In this document: in pieces, positions 39,436 through 48,146 of the stretch
Layout of the letters: each line of letters begins with the position of its first letter
Numbering within the stretch: position 1 is the first letter of the stretch
Assembly (NCBI GenBank): GCA_035711805.1
Contig: DASTBV010000192.1
Span: 1-64,000 of the forward strand
Source: Gp6-AA40 sp035711805
GTDB taxonomy: Bacteria; Acidobacteriota; Vicinamibacteria; Vicinamibacterales; UBA2999
Direction: 5' to 3'
Length of the DNA stretch: 64,000 nt
Notes under the pieces: generated by a model
The model's database searches: none
What the model was told of the DNA's origin: nothing
The model's input: only the letters and a program-made list of their open reading frames with translations
Translations under genes and position numbers: made by a program

Positions 39436-40404
39436 ATGAGATCCGGTCTGGCCGCCGTGATCGCCACGATCTGCGCCTCGACGCCTGCATACGGGCAGGC
39501 GCCGATCGCCGATCATCATCAGCACCTTTTCAGTCCCGCGCTCGCGCCGCTGATCTCGCCCGCGCCTCCGGCTGCGCCCGTTGCGCCGATCACAGCCGCC
39601 GACCTGATTACGCTGCTCGATGCCGCAGGCATCAGGCGCGCGGCGGTTCTCTCGACGGCCTACATCTTCGAGCAGCCGACGAGGAAGGTCGACAACGCAT
39701 ACGAAAAGGTCAGAGCTGACAACGATTGGACCAGTCAGCAGGTGGCACAGTACCCGGATCGGCTGGTCGGGTTCTGCGGCCTCAATCCGCTGAAGGACTA
39801 TGCGCTCGACGAATTGGCACGGTGCGCGAAGGACCCGAACCTGCGCCGTGGTCTCAAGCTGCACTTCGGCAATTCAGGAGTGGACTACACCGATGCACAA
39901 CACGTCGACCGGCTGCGGCGTGTCTTTCGCGCGGCCAACAGCTACAAGATGGCGATTGTCGTCCACATGCGCGCATCGTTCGGTCAGAAGCTGCCCTACG
40001 GAAAGGACGCGGCCCTCGTCCTGCTGAATGAGCTGGTGCCGGCGGCGCCTGACGTGCCCATTCAGATTGCGCATCTCGCCGGTGGTGGCGGCCCCGCGGA
40101 CCAGGCCGCGCACGACGCGCTCGACGTTCTCGTGGACGCCGTCAGCAGGGGAGACCCGCGGACGACGCAGCTATGGTTCGACGTGACGGGAATGGGCACC
40201 GTTCCGAAGATGACGCCGGATGAACTTGCGTACTTCGCCGCGAAGATCCGTCAGCTCGGCGTGCAGCGCGTGGTCTACGGCTCGGACGCGCCGTCAGGCG
40301 GCAACCCACCGCCGCAGCAGGCGTGGGCAGCGTTCCGGAAGCTGCCGCTGTCGGACGAAGAGTTCCGCACCATTGCCAGCAACCTGGCGCCGTACATGAA
40401 ATGA
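39436..40404 (+). CDS. Secreted amidohydrolase (PF04909-like TIM barrel)
   Basis: A 322-residue protein with a short signal peptide (AAVIATICASTPAYG). It has the metal motif ADHHQHLF at the barrel front, LHFGNSGVDY, VVHMRASFG and the C-terminal RVVYGSDAPSG with the last catalytic Asp. This fits the amidohydrolase-2 group (metal-dependent hydrolases or decarboxylases). Export is unusual for that group but common in Acidobacteriota. Its stop is followed by a hairpin and a composite repeat. Confidence 0.85.
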   Translation: MRSGLAAVIATICASTPAYGQAPIADHHQHLFSPALAPLISPAPPAAPVAPITAADLITLLDAAGIRRAAVLSTAYIFEQPTRKVDNAYEKVRADNDWTSQQVAQYPDRLVGFCGLNPLKDYALDELARCAKDPNLRRGLKLHFGNSGVDYTDAQHVDRLRRVFRAANSYKMAIVVHMRASFGQKLPYGKDAALVLLNELVPAAPDVPIQIAHLAGGGGPADQAAHDALDVLVDAVSRGDPRTTQLWFDVTGMGTVPKMTPDELAYFAAKIRQLGVQRVVYGSDAPSGGNPPPQQAWAAFRKLPLSDEEFRTIASNLAPYMK

Positions 40405-40438
40405 GGCGTGAAGCCACAACGTCTTAGGCCTCACGCCT
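40404..40438. terminator. Hairpin between convergent genes
   Basis: AGGCGTGAAGCC (40404-40415) pairs with GGCCTCACGCCT (40427-40438) with one mismatch around an 11-base loop. Placed immediately after the amidohydrolase stop and before a convergent gene, it could act as a terminator in either direction. No clear T run follows. Confidence 0.5.
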
Positions 40439-40445
40439 CGCCACT

Positions 40446-40486
40446 TGACCAGCCCTTAGGCCGTAGGCCTTGGCCCGTAGGCCTAC
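40446..40486. repeat. GACCAGCCCTT composite repeat, copy 1
   Basis: GACCAGCCCTT followed by imperfect (TAGGCC) units: AGGCCGTAGGCCTTGGCC and CGTAGGCCTACC. The TAG stop of the minus-strand protein at 40483 lies in the last unit. The same core with the same arm order occurs at 56353 and 58768. Confidence 0.75.
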
Positions 40487-42003
40487 CGTTTCCTGAATAT
40501 CAGAACGATCCCGCCCTGCGCGCTGTTGGTGGCCCCGTTGATGGCGGTGCCGTCTTCCGACAGCGTGCCGGTGAAGCTCCACTCCTGCGTATTCGGGAAT
40601 GTCCAGGCCATCTGCCTCGCGGCATTCATCCTGAAATTCCGGAACCCCAGGTTGATCGGCCGTTCCTGCGGGAGCGTCGTTCGGATCAGTTTCCCGACGA
40701 TCGTGCCATCAGGATTCGCGGTGAATTCGATTTCGATGTCGTAGTCGATCGTCTTGATCTGCGGCCGGCCGACCCATCGGCCGGTCAGCGCCTTGGCGAT
40801 CTCCGGAGAAGCCTTGAACGGCTGCGGGGGCGGTGGCGGTCCGGCAGCCCCGCCGCGTCCTCCCGGAGGCCCTGGCGGGACGAGTTCGACGGCTGCGACG
40901 ACGGGTTCAGACGGTGGGTTTGCCCGCTCGTGCCGCGACGTGTTCGTATAGTTCGGAACGATCGTGTTGCCTTCGTGGCAGGCGTATTCCCACCACTCGT
41001 AGTTGGGATCGTTCTTCATCGGATAACGCACGGTGAACGGCGCCGTGAGGATGACCGGATCCTCCGTCTTGATCTCGTAGAGCCACATGTCGTTGTTCAG
41101 ACGGGTGATGCGCTCCGTGGTCTTCATCTGATCGCTGTGCGGGAAGCGATTGCCCGCCGGCGATCCGACGACGGCCAGATTGATCATCGGCGCGTGGCCA
41201 CCGCGGTAGTTCGTCGTTTCGACGACGAGCGTGTTGCCTTCCCAGCGGCCACGCGAGTCGCCCATGAGCTGCTTGTGCGCCGACTTCAGCGGCGCGCGTC
41301 CGTCCGTGAAGATGACGCGTGCATCGTGAATCATCTCCAGATCGAAGACGACGACGCCGGGAGCCTGCCAGATCGTGAAGCCGCCGTTGTAGCGGTAGGG
41401 CATCATCGACGAGGGCATGCCGCGGGTCGTGCAGCGATCCCAGCTATCGAAGTCGTTCGGCCCGTCATAGCTAGGCGATTCGCCGGGGAGCGACCAGCCG
41501 CTGCGCATTGCCAGCGCCCGTTTCTTGCCTTCCGGTGTCAACGCCGGCAGCACGCCGCTCGGCGGATCCATGATGAGCTGCATCTGCCGCTGCGGCGTCG
41601 CCGGGTCGGTGACACCCGCAAGAAGGGCCGCGCCGAAGTTTCCTTCGGCAATCAGCTGGCGGCCGCGATCACCACGGCCTGCGGCCGCGTCGACGGCCTG
41701 CTTGAGCTCGGCTTCGGTACGCCATCCCTTGCTCATGTCGCAGTTGCCGCGCCCGACGGCGTTGGCGCAGCGCTCGAGCGGGACACCGGCGGCCTGCATC
41801 ATGTTCAGCTTGGCCTGGATGTCCGGCTCGCCCCACGCCGTCTTCGGGTGAACCCAGCCTTTCGGCGTCTCGATGAAATGGTTGGCTTCGCTGGCAGCGC
41901 CGCGAATCGAATCGTTGATCTGGCCGTAGGTCGTCGTGACGAAGATCGCGGCCGCGGCGGCGCCAAGCAGCATGCTGCGCATCGCCGGCATCATCCGGTG
42001 CAT
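40483..42003 (-). CDS. Secreted 'PDLSG' family protein, paralogue 2 (long form)
   Basis: A 506-residue protein from the ATG at 42003, five bases after AGGAG. Signal peptide SMLLGAAAAAIFVTTTYG. It contains the family middle (GRWEGNTLVVETTNYRGG, then PHSDQMKTTERITRLNNDMW and MHD-type ARVIF block) and EWWEYACHEGN also found in the paralogue at 62892. A Pro/Gly linker (residues about 385-405) leads to an extra C-terminal beta domain (SPEIAKALTGRWVGRPQIKT ending GGIVLIFRKR). The stop codon lies in the composite repeat. Confidence 0.75.
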   Translation of the reverse strand: MHRMMPAMRSMLLGAAAAAIFVTTTYGQINDSIRGAASEANHFIETPKGWVHPKTAWGEPDIQAKLNMMQAAGVPLERCANAVGRGNCDMSKGWRTEAELKQAVDAAAGRGDRGRQLIAEGNFGAALLAGVTDPATPQRQMQLIMDPPSGVLPALTPEGKKRALAMRSGWSLPGESPSYDGPNDFDSWDRCTTRGMPSSMMPYRYNGGFTIWQAPGVVVFDLEMIHDARVIFTDGRAPLKSAHKQLMGDSRGRWEGNTLVVETTNYRGGHAPMINLAVVGSPAGNRFPHSDQMKTTERITRLNNDMWLYEIKTEDPVILTAPFTVRYPMKNDPNYEWWEYACHEGNTIVPNYTNTSRHERANPPSEPVVAAVELVPPGPPGGRGGAAGPPPPPQPFKASPEIAKALTGRWVGRPQIKTIDYDIEIEFTANPDGTIVGKLIRTTLPQERPINLGFRNFRMNAARQMAWTFPNTQEWSFTGTLSEDGTAINGATNSAQGGIVLIFRKR

Positions 42004-42060
42004 AGTCACTCCTCAGGAACTCTCGACAGGGCGTTCAACCTTAGATTCTAAGCCAGGAGC

Positions 42061-42981
42061 CTAGTCGGGCGTCGGCCGGTCCGCGCTGTCGACGACGAGC
42101 ACCTGGCCCGGTCCGCGCTGGGAGTCGAGCTTCAGGCCGAGATCCTCCTGCAGCAGCGTCGTCAGCGACGGCGCTTCCGGCAGACCCGCGGGCAGCGGCG
42201 GCACGGGCAGGCCCATCTCCGCTTGCAGCCGCAGCAACGTCTGCAGATCGATTGTCAACTCGAAGTCGTACGAGCCGCTCAATTCCGTCCGGTCGATCAC
42301 GGGACGGCCCATCAGCTGCGTGAGCACGAGCGCCAGGGTCGACATGGCTTGCCCGCTCGCCTTGAGGCCGATCAGTCCGGGCCCGGCCGGAAAGGATCCG
42401 ACCGAGCACGGACGCGTTTCCCCTGGCTTCATCGCCGACGCGGCCAGGCTCTGGAGGCCGCCTTTGGCGATCGCCTCGAGCTGCTGTTGCTGCTGCACCT
42501 TCAAGTCCGGGCAGTTGTCGGTCGATTGCTTCATCTTCGGGCCGGGCCGTCGATCGGCGCGCGCGAGAACAAGCGCATACATCGGGACGTCGCGCGTTTC
42601 GGTGTGCACCTTCAGCTTGAACCGGTCGGCAAGGAGGGTCTGGAGCATCCCAAGCAGCTGGTCGGTCGTCGGCGATGTCTCCGCCGCCTTCGCGTTGATA
42701 TCGAACTTGTCCGAGTTCTGCCACTCCGGGCCGCCAACGATTTCGAACGGCTGTTTCTGATAGGCCGCCATGACGAGCATGCGAAGCGTGATGTTCTGTG
42801 CCGTGAGCCGTCCAAGCGCCGGGAGGACGAACGGCGCCGCACCGAGCGGACCGGTCGGATTCGGGTTGCTCGGTTTGATCGAAGCGACCTCGAAGCTGCC
42901 GGCCTGAGCGCCGGCGGACACCGCGAGAGCCACGGCCGCGGCCATGGCGAGACCACAAGCGATCAGGCGTTTCATCATCAC
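42061..42981 (-). CDS. TIGR03435-family secreted protein, copy 2
   Basis: A 306-residue protein with signal peptide (LIACGLAMAAAVALAVSAGA) and the family blocks FEVASIKPSNPN, GGPEWQNSDKFDINAKA, RFKLKVHTETRDVPMYALVL, GRPVIDRTELSGSYDFEL and the end VVDSADRPTPD. A cysteine pair (CPDL, CSVG) is conserved with the other copies. Three consecutive ATG/AUG-like codons make the exact start uncertain by two residues. Divergent from the helicase gene with 58 bases between the starts. Confidence 0.85.
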   Translation of the reverse strand: MMMKRLIACGLAMAAAVALAVSAGAQAGSFEVASIKPSNPNPTGPLGAAPFVLPALGRLTAQNITLRMLVMAAYQKQPFEIVGGPEWQNSDKFDINAKAAETSPTTDQLLGMLQTLLADRFKLKVHTETRDVPMYALVLARADRRPGPKMKQSTDNCPDLKVQQQQQLEAIAKGGLQSLAASAMKPGETRPCSVGSFPAGPGLIGLKASGQAMSTLALVLTQLMGRPVIDRTELSGSYDFELTIDLQTLLRLQAEMGLPVPPLPAGLPEAPSLTTLLQEDLGLKLDSQRGPGQVLVVDSADRPTPD

Positions 42982-43039
42982 AACTCGATCTTACGCTGCC
43001 GGCGGCGTCTGGTTTCGGGCCAGTTGTTATGATCGGCGA

Positions 43040-46000
43040 ATGCCTCTCTCCTCGTTTCATCCTCTCGTCTCACGCTGGTTCACTGAGACGCTTGGAGAGC
43101 CGACGCCGGCGCAGCAGCGCGGATGGGAGGCCATTCGCGACGGCCGGCACACGCTGATCGCCGCCCCAACCGGTTCCGGCAAGACGCTCGCCGCATTCCT
43201 GACCGCCATCGACGATCTGGTTCGCGAGGCAGCGGCCGCGCCGCTCCCCGACGAAGTTCGCGTCGTGTATGTCTCGCCGCTCAAGGCGTTGAGCGCGGAT
43301 ATTCACAAGAACCTTGCCGAGCCACGAAGGGGCATCCGGCAGCTCGCCGAAGCGTTGGGCATCGACGCGCCCCGCATCACGGCCGCGGTGCGCACCGGCG
43401 ATACGACGTCATCCGAACGGGCCGCCATCCTGCGGCGGCCGCCGCACATCCTCGTCACCACGCCGGAATCGCTCTATCTGCTGCTCACGGCCGAGCGAAG
43501 CCGTCAGCTTCTGCGCACGGTGCGCACGGTCATCGTCGACGAGATCCACGCGGTCATCGGCACGCGCCGCGGCGCCCATCTGGCGCTGTCGCTCGAACGT
43601 CTGCAGCACGCCGCGGAGCGGCCGCTCGTGCGAATCGGCCTGTCGGCGACGCAGAAGCCGGTCGAGGAGGTGGCGCGCTTTCTCGTCGGCAACGACGAAG
43701 CCCGCGGCGGCTGCGCGATCGTGGACGAAGGTCATCGACGAACGCTCGATCTGACGCTCGAGATTCCGCGCTCGCCCCTGGGCGCGGTGATGGAACACGA
43801 GGTCTGGGAGGAGTACTACGACCGGCTCACCGGGCTGATCGGCGAGCACCGCACCACGCTGGTGTTCGTCAACACGCGGAAGATGGCGGAGCGGGTGGCA
43901 CGCCACCTGAGCGAGCGTCTCGGCCAAGAGGCCGTGACCGCGCATCACGGCAGCCTGTCGAAGGAGACTCGCCTCGACGCCGAGCACCGCCTCAAGACCG
44001 GTGCGCTGAAAGCGCTGGTCGCCACCGCCTCGCTCGAACTTGGCATCGACATCGGCCATGTGGACCTGGTCTGCCAGATCGGCTCGCCGCACCGGATTGC
44101 GACGTTCCTGCAGCGTGTCGGGCGCGCCGGCCACACGGTAGTCGGCACGCCCAAGGGGCGGCTCTTTGCGACCTCGCGTGACGACCTCATCGAGTGCGCC
44201 GCGCTGCTGCGGTCGGTCCGCCGCGGCGAGCTCGATCGCATCGTCACACACGACGCGCCGCTCGACGTCCTGGCGCAGCAGCTGACGGCGGAGCTCGCAT
44301 GCCGCGAAGCGGCGGAGGACGAGCTCTTCGACTTCGTCCGGCGGGCCTGGCCGTACCGTGCGACGACGCGGGCCGACTTCGACGCCGTCGTTGCGATGCT
44401 GTCGGACGGCTTCGCCACGCGCCGCGGCCGCCGGGCGGCGCTGGTGCACCGCGACGAGGTGAATCGCGTCGTCCGTGCGCGGCGCGGGTCGCGGATGCTG
44501 GCGCTGACGTCCGGCGGCGCGATCCCCGAAGTGGCCGACTATCGCGTTGTCCTCGAGCCGGAGGACACGTTCGTCGGCACGTTGAACGAGGATTTCGCCA
44601 TCGAGAGCAATGCTGGCGACGTGTTTCAGCTCGGGAACACGTCCTGGCAGATCACGCGCGTGTCGATGGGGACGGTGCGTGTGAAGGACGCGCACGGCGC
44701 GCCACCGACGATTCCGTTCTGGCTGGGAGAGGCGCCGGCGCGGAGCGATGAGCTGTCGCGCGCGGTGAGCGACTTGCGAGCCGACACGGACAACGTGTTG
44801 TCGAAGTCGGACGGCACCCCGACAGAGGCGGCCGACGAGTGGTTCGGACGGGAAACGGGCCTGGATGAGGGGGCGGCGGAACAGGCCGTTGACTATTTGC
44901 GCGAAGGCCGCAATGCGCTGGGCGTGATTCCCACGCAGGACACACTCGTCGTCGAGCGTTTCTTCGACGAGTCCGGCGGGATGCAGCTCGTCGTGCACGC
45001 GCCGTTTGGCAGCCGCATCAACCGCGCCTGGGCATTGGCGCTGCGGAAGCGGTTCTGCCGGCAGTTCAATTTCGAGCTGCAGGCAGCAGCGACCGAAGAC
45101 GCGCTGATGTTGTCGCTCGGTCCACAGCATTCGTTCCCGCTGGCCGACGTGTTCCGCTACCTGCATCCGGCGTCGGTGCAGGAGATTCTGATCCAGGCGT
45201 TTCTCGACGCGCCGGTGTTCGCCACGCGCTGGCGATGGAACACCACCATCTCGCTGGCGGTGCCGCGCAGCCGCGGTGGTTCGAAGGTCGCGCCGCAGCT
45301 GCAACGCATGCAGGCGGACGATCTCATGGCGGCGGTCTTTCCGGATGCCGCGGCCTGCCTCGAGAACATTCCCGGCGACCGCGAAATTCCGGATCATCCG
45401 CTGGTCGCGCAGACGGTGCGCGACTGCTTGGAAGAGGCGATGGACATCGCCGGACTGACGGCTCTGCTCGGCCGCATCCATCGCGGCGAGCTTCGCCTGA
45501 TCTCACGCGATACGCCGGAGCCGTCGGTCTTCGCACACGAAATCATCAATGCCCGTCCCTACGCGTTCCTGGACGATGCACCGCTGGAAGAGAGGCGGGC
45601 GCACGCCGTCCAATCGCGCCGCGCGGGCGGCGGCGACGACACCATGGCGACACTCGACGCCGATGCCATCGCCCGCGTCGTCGACGAAGCCAGACCGGAG
45701 TGGCGAGACGCCGACGAACTGCATGACGCTCTGCTGACGACCGGGTTTCTGATCGCAGACGAGAGCACTGTTCAAAGCGAAGCCTTCGCGACCTTGTCAC
45801 AGGCCGGACGCGCTGCCTCCGTCGTAGTGTCCGCCTCTAGGCGGACTTTTCTGGTCGCCGCGGAACGGCTGCCCGAGTTGCTGGCCGTTCATCCAGACGC
45901 CGTACTCGAACCGCCCATTTCGGCTCCGCCCTCGCGCGCAGCCCGCACCTGGACGCGCGCGGAGGCGATCGTCGAGCTCCTGCGCGGACGGCTGGCTGTT

Positions 46001-47434
46001 ACCGGACCGGTGACGGCGGCAACACTTGCGTCGTCGTTGGGGATTCCGGAGAGCGATGCGGACGAGGCGCTGCTGACGCTCGAGGGCGAGGGCGTGGTCC
46101 TGCGAGGAACTTTCACGGCGGCCGTGGGGCGGACCCTGTCGGGTCCGCCAGGCGGGCCTGACCCCGGGGCCCCCATCGCGCTCGCGCGATGGGGTGGCGT
46201 GGCCCGCCCCACGATCACAATTGAATGGTGCGAACGGCGGCTCCTGGCGCGGATCCACCGCTACACCCTCAACCGCCTCCGCGCGGAGATCGCGCCCGTT
46301 TCACCGGCAGAGTTCATGCGGTTCCTGTTTGCCTGGCAGCACGTGGAGCCGGGATCCCAGCTCATTGGACCCGAAGGGCTGCGCGCGGTCGTCGCTCAGC
46401 TGGACGGCGTCGAGCTGCCGGCGCGAGCGTGGGAGCGGGACGTGCTGCCGGCGCGTGTCGAGCGTTACGACCCGGCCATGCTCGACATGCTGTGCCTCAC
46501 CGGGGACGTGGCGTGGGCGCGGCTGTCGAGTGGACCCACACAGGTCGTCGGCGCGACACCGATTGCCTTGTATCTGCGGGTCAGTCGTCCGCATGTGGGG
46601 CGCACCCTGCCGGGTGCGCCAGGCGGGCCTGACGCCGGGGCCCCCATCGCGCTCGCGCGAAGGGGTGGCGTGGCCCGCCCCACGATCGAATCGTCAGACC
46701 CAGGTCGCCTTTCTGAGCGTTCGAGCGTAGCTGCCGCCGTTCTTGAGCACCTGATTGTCAGCGGAGCGTCGTTTGCCACCGAGTTGGCGTCGGCGTGCAG
46801 CCTGAGCGACGACGAGATACGAGCGGGGCTGACCGAACTGGTAGCCGCCGGAGCCGTGAGCTCCGATGGCTTCGCCGGGCTCCGCACCATCATCGGCACA
46901 CGGCCGACGACAGCGACCGGCCGCTGGTTTACGGTGAACACCGGGCAGGAGCCCGACGTCGAAACGGTGGCCTGGACGCTGCTGCGCCGTTACGGCGTGA
47001 TCTTCCGTCGTCTCCTGGCGAGGGAAACGGCGCCGGTCACGTGGCGCGAGCTGGTGCACGTGTATCGGCGCCTGGAAGCCCGCGGCGAGATTCGCGGCGG
47101 CCGGTTCGTGACGGGCGTGTCGGGCGAACAATACGCGCTCGCCGACGCAGTCGAGCGTCTCCGCGAGATCCGGCGTACGCCGGCAGACGATCGACTCGTG
47201 ACGATCAGCGCCGCCGATCCGCTGAACCTCACCGGCATTGTCACGCCCGGCGATCGCCTCCGCACCGTTGCCGCCAACCGCATCGTCTACCTGCGCGGGG
47301 TTCCGGTTTCGGCGATGGAGGGGGACATGCTTCGCGTGCTCACGCCGGTCGACGCAGCTCTGGCCGCTGCGGTTGCTGAAGCCGCCGCAGGCCGTCGCGT
47401 GCCCGTTGTGCGCGGGTACGTTGGGAGGGTGTAG
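43040..47434 (+). CDS. lhr: Lhr-type DEAD/DEAH-box ATP-dependent helicase
   Basis: A 1464-residue protein from the ATG at 43040. The Lhr core is complete: Walker A APTGSGKT (42-49), VDEIH, LSATQ, and VGRAGH of motif VI, followed by the Lhr winged-helix and core-closing domains (DTFVGTLNEDFAIESNAGDV, GLDEGAAEQAVDYL) and a C-terminal extension typical of long Lhr. Family members are 3'-5' DNA/RNA-DNA helicases linked with repair. Two cloverleaf elements are inserted in frame (residues about 1028-1058 and 1185-1216) and one short palindrome (928-936), all in the C-terminal extension, so those stretches are not ancestral. Confidence 0.93.
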   Translation: MPLSSFHPLVSRWFTETLGEPTPAQQRGWEAIRDGRHTLIAAPTGSGKTLAAFLTAIDDLVREAAAAPLPDEVRVVYVSPLKALSADIHKNLAEPRRGIRQLAEALGIDAPRITAAVRTGDTTSSERAAILRRPPHILVTTPESLYLLLTAERSRQLLRTVRTVIVDEIHAVIGTRRGAHLALSLERLQHAAERPLVRIGLSATQKPVEEVARFLVGNDEARGGCAIVDEGHRRTLDLTLEIPRSPLGAVMEHEVWEEYYDRLTGLIGEHRTTLVFVNTRKMAERVARHLSERLGQEAVTAHHGSLSKETRLDAEHRLKTGALKALVATASLELGIDIGHVDLVCQIGSPHRIATFLQRVGRAGHTVVGTPKGRLFATSRDDLIECAALLRSVRRGELDRIVTHDAPLDVLAQQLTAELACREAAEDELFDFVRRAWPYRATTRADFDAVVAMLSDGFATRRGRRAALVHRDEVNRVVRARRGSRMLALTSGGAIPEVADYRVVLEPEDTFVGTLNEDFAIESNAGDVFQLGNTSWQITRVSMGTVRVKDAHGAPPTIPFWLGEAPARSDELSRAVSDLRADTDNVLSKSDGTPTEAADEWFGRETGLDEGAAEQAVDYLREGRNALGVIPTQDTLVVERFFDESGGMQLVVHAPFGSRINRAWALALRKRFCRQFNFELQAAATEDALMLSLGPQHSFPLADVFRYLHPASVQEILIQAFLDAPVFATRWRWNTTISLAVPRSRGGSKVAPQLQRMQADDLMAAVFPDAAACLENIPGDREIPDHPLVAQTVRDCLEEAMDIAGLTALLGRIHRGELRLISRDTPEPSVFAHEIINARPYAFLDDAPLEERRAHAVQSRRAGGGDDTMATLDADAIARVVDEARPEWRDADELHDALLTTGFLIADESTVQSEAFATLSQAGRAASVVVSASRRTFLVAAERLPELLAVHPDAVLEPPISAPPSRAARTWTRAEAIVELLRGRLAVTGPVTAATLASSLGIPESDADEALLTLEGEGVVLRGTFTAAVGRTLSGPPGGPDPGAPIALARWGGVARPTITIEWCERRLLARIHRYTLNRLRAEIAPVSPAEFMRFLFAWQHVEPGSQLIGPEGLRAVVAQLDGVELPARAWERDVLPARVERYDPAMLDMLCLTGDVAWARLSSGPTQVVGATPIALYLRVSRPHVGRTLPGAPGGPDAGAPIALARRGGVARPTIESSDPGRLSERSSVAAAVLEHLIVSGASFATELASACSLSDDEIRAGLTELVAAGAVSSDGFAGLRTIIGTRPTTATGRWFTVNTGQEPDVETVAWTLLRRYGVIFRRLLARETAPVTWRELVHVYRRLEARGEIRGGRFVTGVSGEQYALADAVERLREIRRTPADDRLVTISAADPLNLTGIVTPGDRLRTVAANRIVYLRGVPVSAMEGDMLRVLTPVDAALAAAVAEAAAGRRVPVVRGYVGRV
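45823..45846 (-). repeat. Short palindrome inside the helicase gene
   Basis: On the minus strand it reads GTCCGCCTAGAGGCGGAC plus ACTACG. The gene reads it on the opposite strand as VVVSASRRT, a third coding option for the same unit. Confidence 0.85.
46123..46215. repeat. Cloverleaf-like palindromic element, copy 5, in frame in the helicase
   Basis: A 93-bp copy with outer stem CGTGGGG/CCCCACG, hairpin 1 GGCGGACCC-TGTC-GGGTCCGCC, and an enlarged second arm in which GGCGGGCC pairs with GGCCCGCC and CCCCATCGCG pairs with CGCGATGGGG. Encodes VGRTLSGPPGGPDPG then APIALARWGGVARPTI. Confidence 0.9.
46594..46687. repeat. Cloverleaf-like palindromic element, copy 6, in frame in the helicase
   Basis: A 94-bp copy about 93% identical to copy 5 and in the same reading frame: VGRTLPGAPGGPDAG then APIALARRGGVARPTI. 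Hairpin 1 is GGCGCACCC-TGCC-GGGTGCGCC; relative to copy 5 the G-C pair is flipped to C-G, a compensatory change. Confidence 0.9.
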
Positions 47435-47489
47435 AGTCGTTCGGATCGTTCGAGTCGTTCGGATCGTTCGAGTCGTTCGAGTCGTTCGA
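47435..47489. repeat. TCGTTCGGATCGTTCGAG tandem repeat
   Basis: About three units of TCGTTCG(G/A)(A/G)TCGTTCGAG start directly after the helicase stop codon and end five bases before the ribosome site GGGAGGGG of the YceI gene. Confidence 0.8.
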
Positions 47490-47508
47490 CGTGATTGGGA
47501 GGGGCCGG

Positions 47509-48138
47509 ATGCGAACACTACTACAGGGAGTCGCCATCCTGACGGCCGTTGCCGGCTTGGCCGTCGCAGCACAAACGACTCAGGAACTTCGTATCGACCC
47601 GGCGGCCACGAGCGTCATCGTCCACGTCGGTCGCGCGGGTCTGTTCAGGTTCGCCGGGCACGATCACGAGGTCGCCGCGCCCGGCGTCGAAGGCCGCATC
47701 TCACTGGATTCAAGCGACCCGAGCCGTTCGCGCGTGGCGGTGCAATTCGACGCGAAGGCTCTCAAGGTGACGGGTCGAGGCGAGCCGGCCGGAGACGTCG
47801 CCGAAGTGCAGCGCACGATGCTCAGCGACCGCGTCCTCGACGTGACGCGCTATCCGACGATTGCCTTCGAGTCCGATCGCATCTCGGTTCAACAGCGCTC
47901 GGCCAGCCGCCTGACCCTGCGCGTTGACGGCCGCCTGACGTTGCATGGTGTGACAAAGCCGGTGAGCGTTCCCGTGGCCGTGCGCCTCGATGGCAACCGG
48001 CTGACGGCAACAGGCGAGGCGACGGTCCGTCAGAGCGAGTTTGGAATCCGTCCGGTGACGGCGGCGGGCGGGACGGTGCGGGTCAAAGACGAAGTCGACG
48101 TGATGTTCACCATGGTCGCCGTCGCCGGCGGAGCGTAA
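47509..48138 (+). CDS. YceI-family secreted lipid-binding protein
   Basis: A 209-residue protein from the ATG at 47509 after GGGAGGGG. Signal peptide GVAILTAVAGLAVAA, then the YceI lipocalin-like barrel: LRIDPAATSVIVHVGRAG, FAGHDHEV, LDVTRYPTIAFESDRI, RLTLHGVTKPVSVPVAV and SEFGIRPV. YceI proteins bind polyisoprenoid or fatty ligands in the periplasm. The HDHE variant is typical of the subgroup called 'YceI-like' rather than the classical one. Followed after eight bases by an ankyrin gene. Confidence 0.88.
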   Translation: MRTLLQGVAILTAVAGLAVAAQTTQELRIDPAATSVIVHVGRAGLFRFAGHDHEVAAPGVEGRISLDSSDPSRSRVAVQFDAKALKVTGRGEPAGDVAEVQRTMLSDRVLDVTRYPTIAFESDRISVQQRSASRLTLRVDGRLTLHGVTKPVSVPVAVRLDGNRLTATGEATVRQSEFGIRPVTAAGGTVRVKDEVDVMFTMVAVAGGA

Positions 48139-48146
48139 GAACACGC

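Noticed and set aside
43409..45481. 690-residue minus-strand open frame inside the helicase gene
   Set aside because: Antisense shadow of Lhr; no recognisable motif, no ribosome site.
46123..46687. Duplicated protein domain in the helicase
   Set aside because: The repeated peptide is the translation of a palindromic DNA element also found in non-coding sequence, so a domain duplication is not the right reading.
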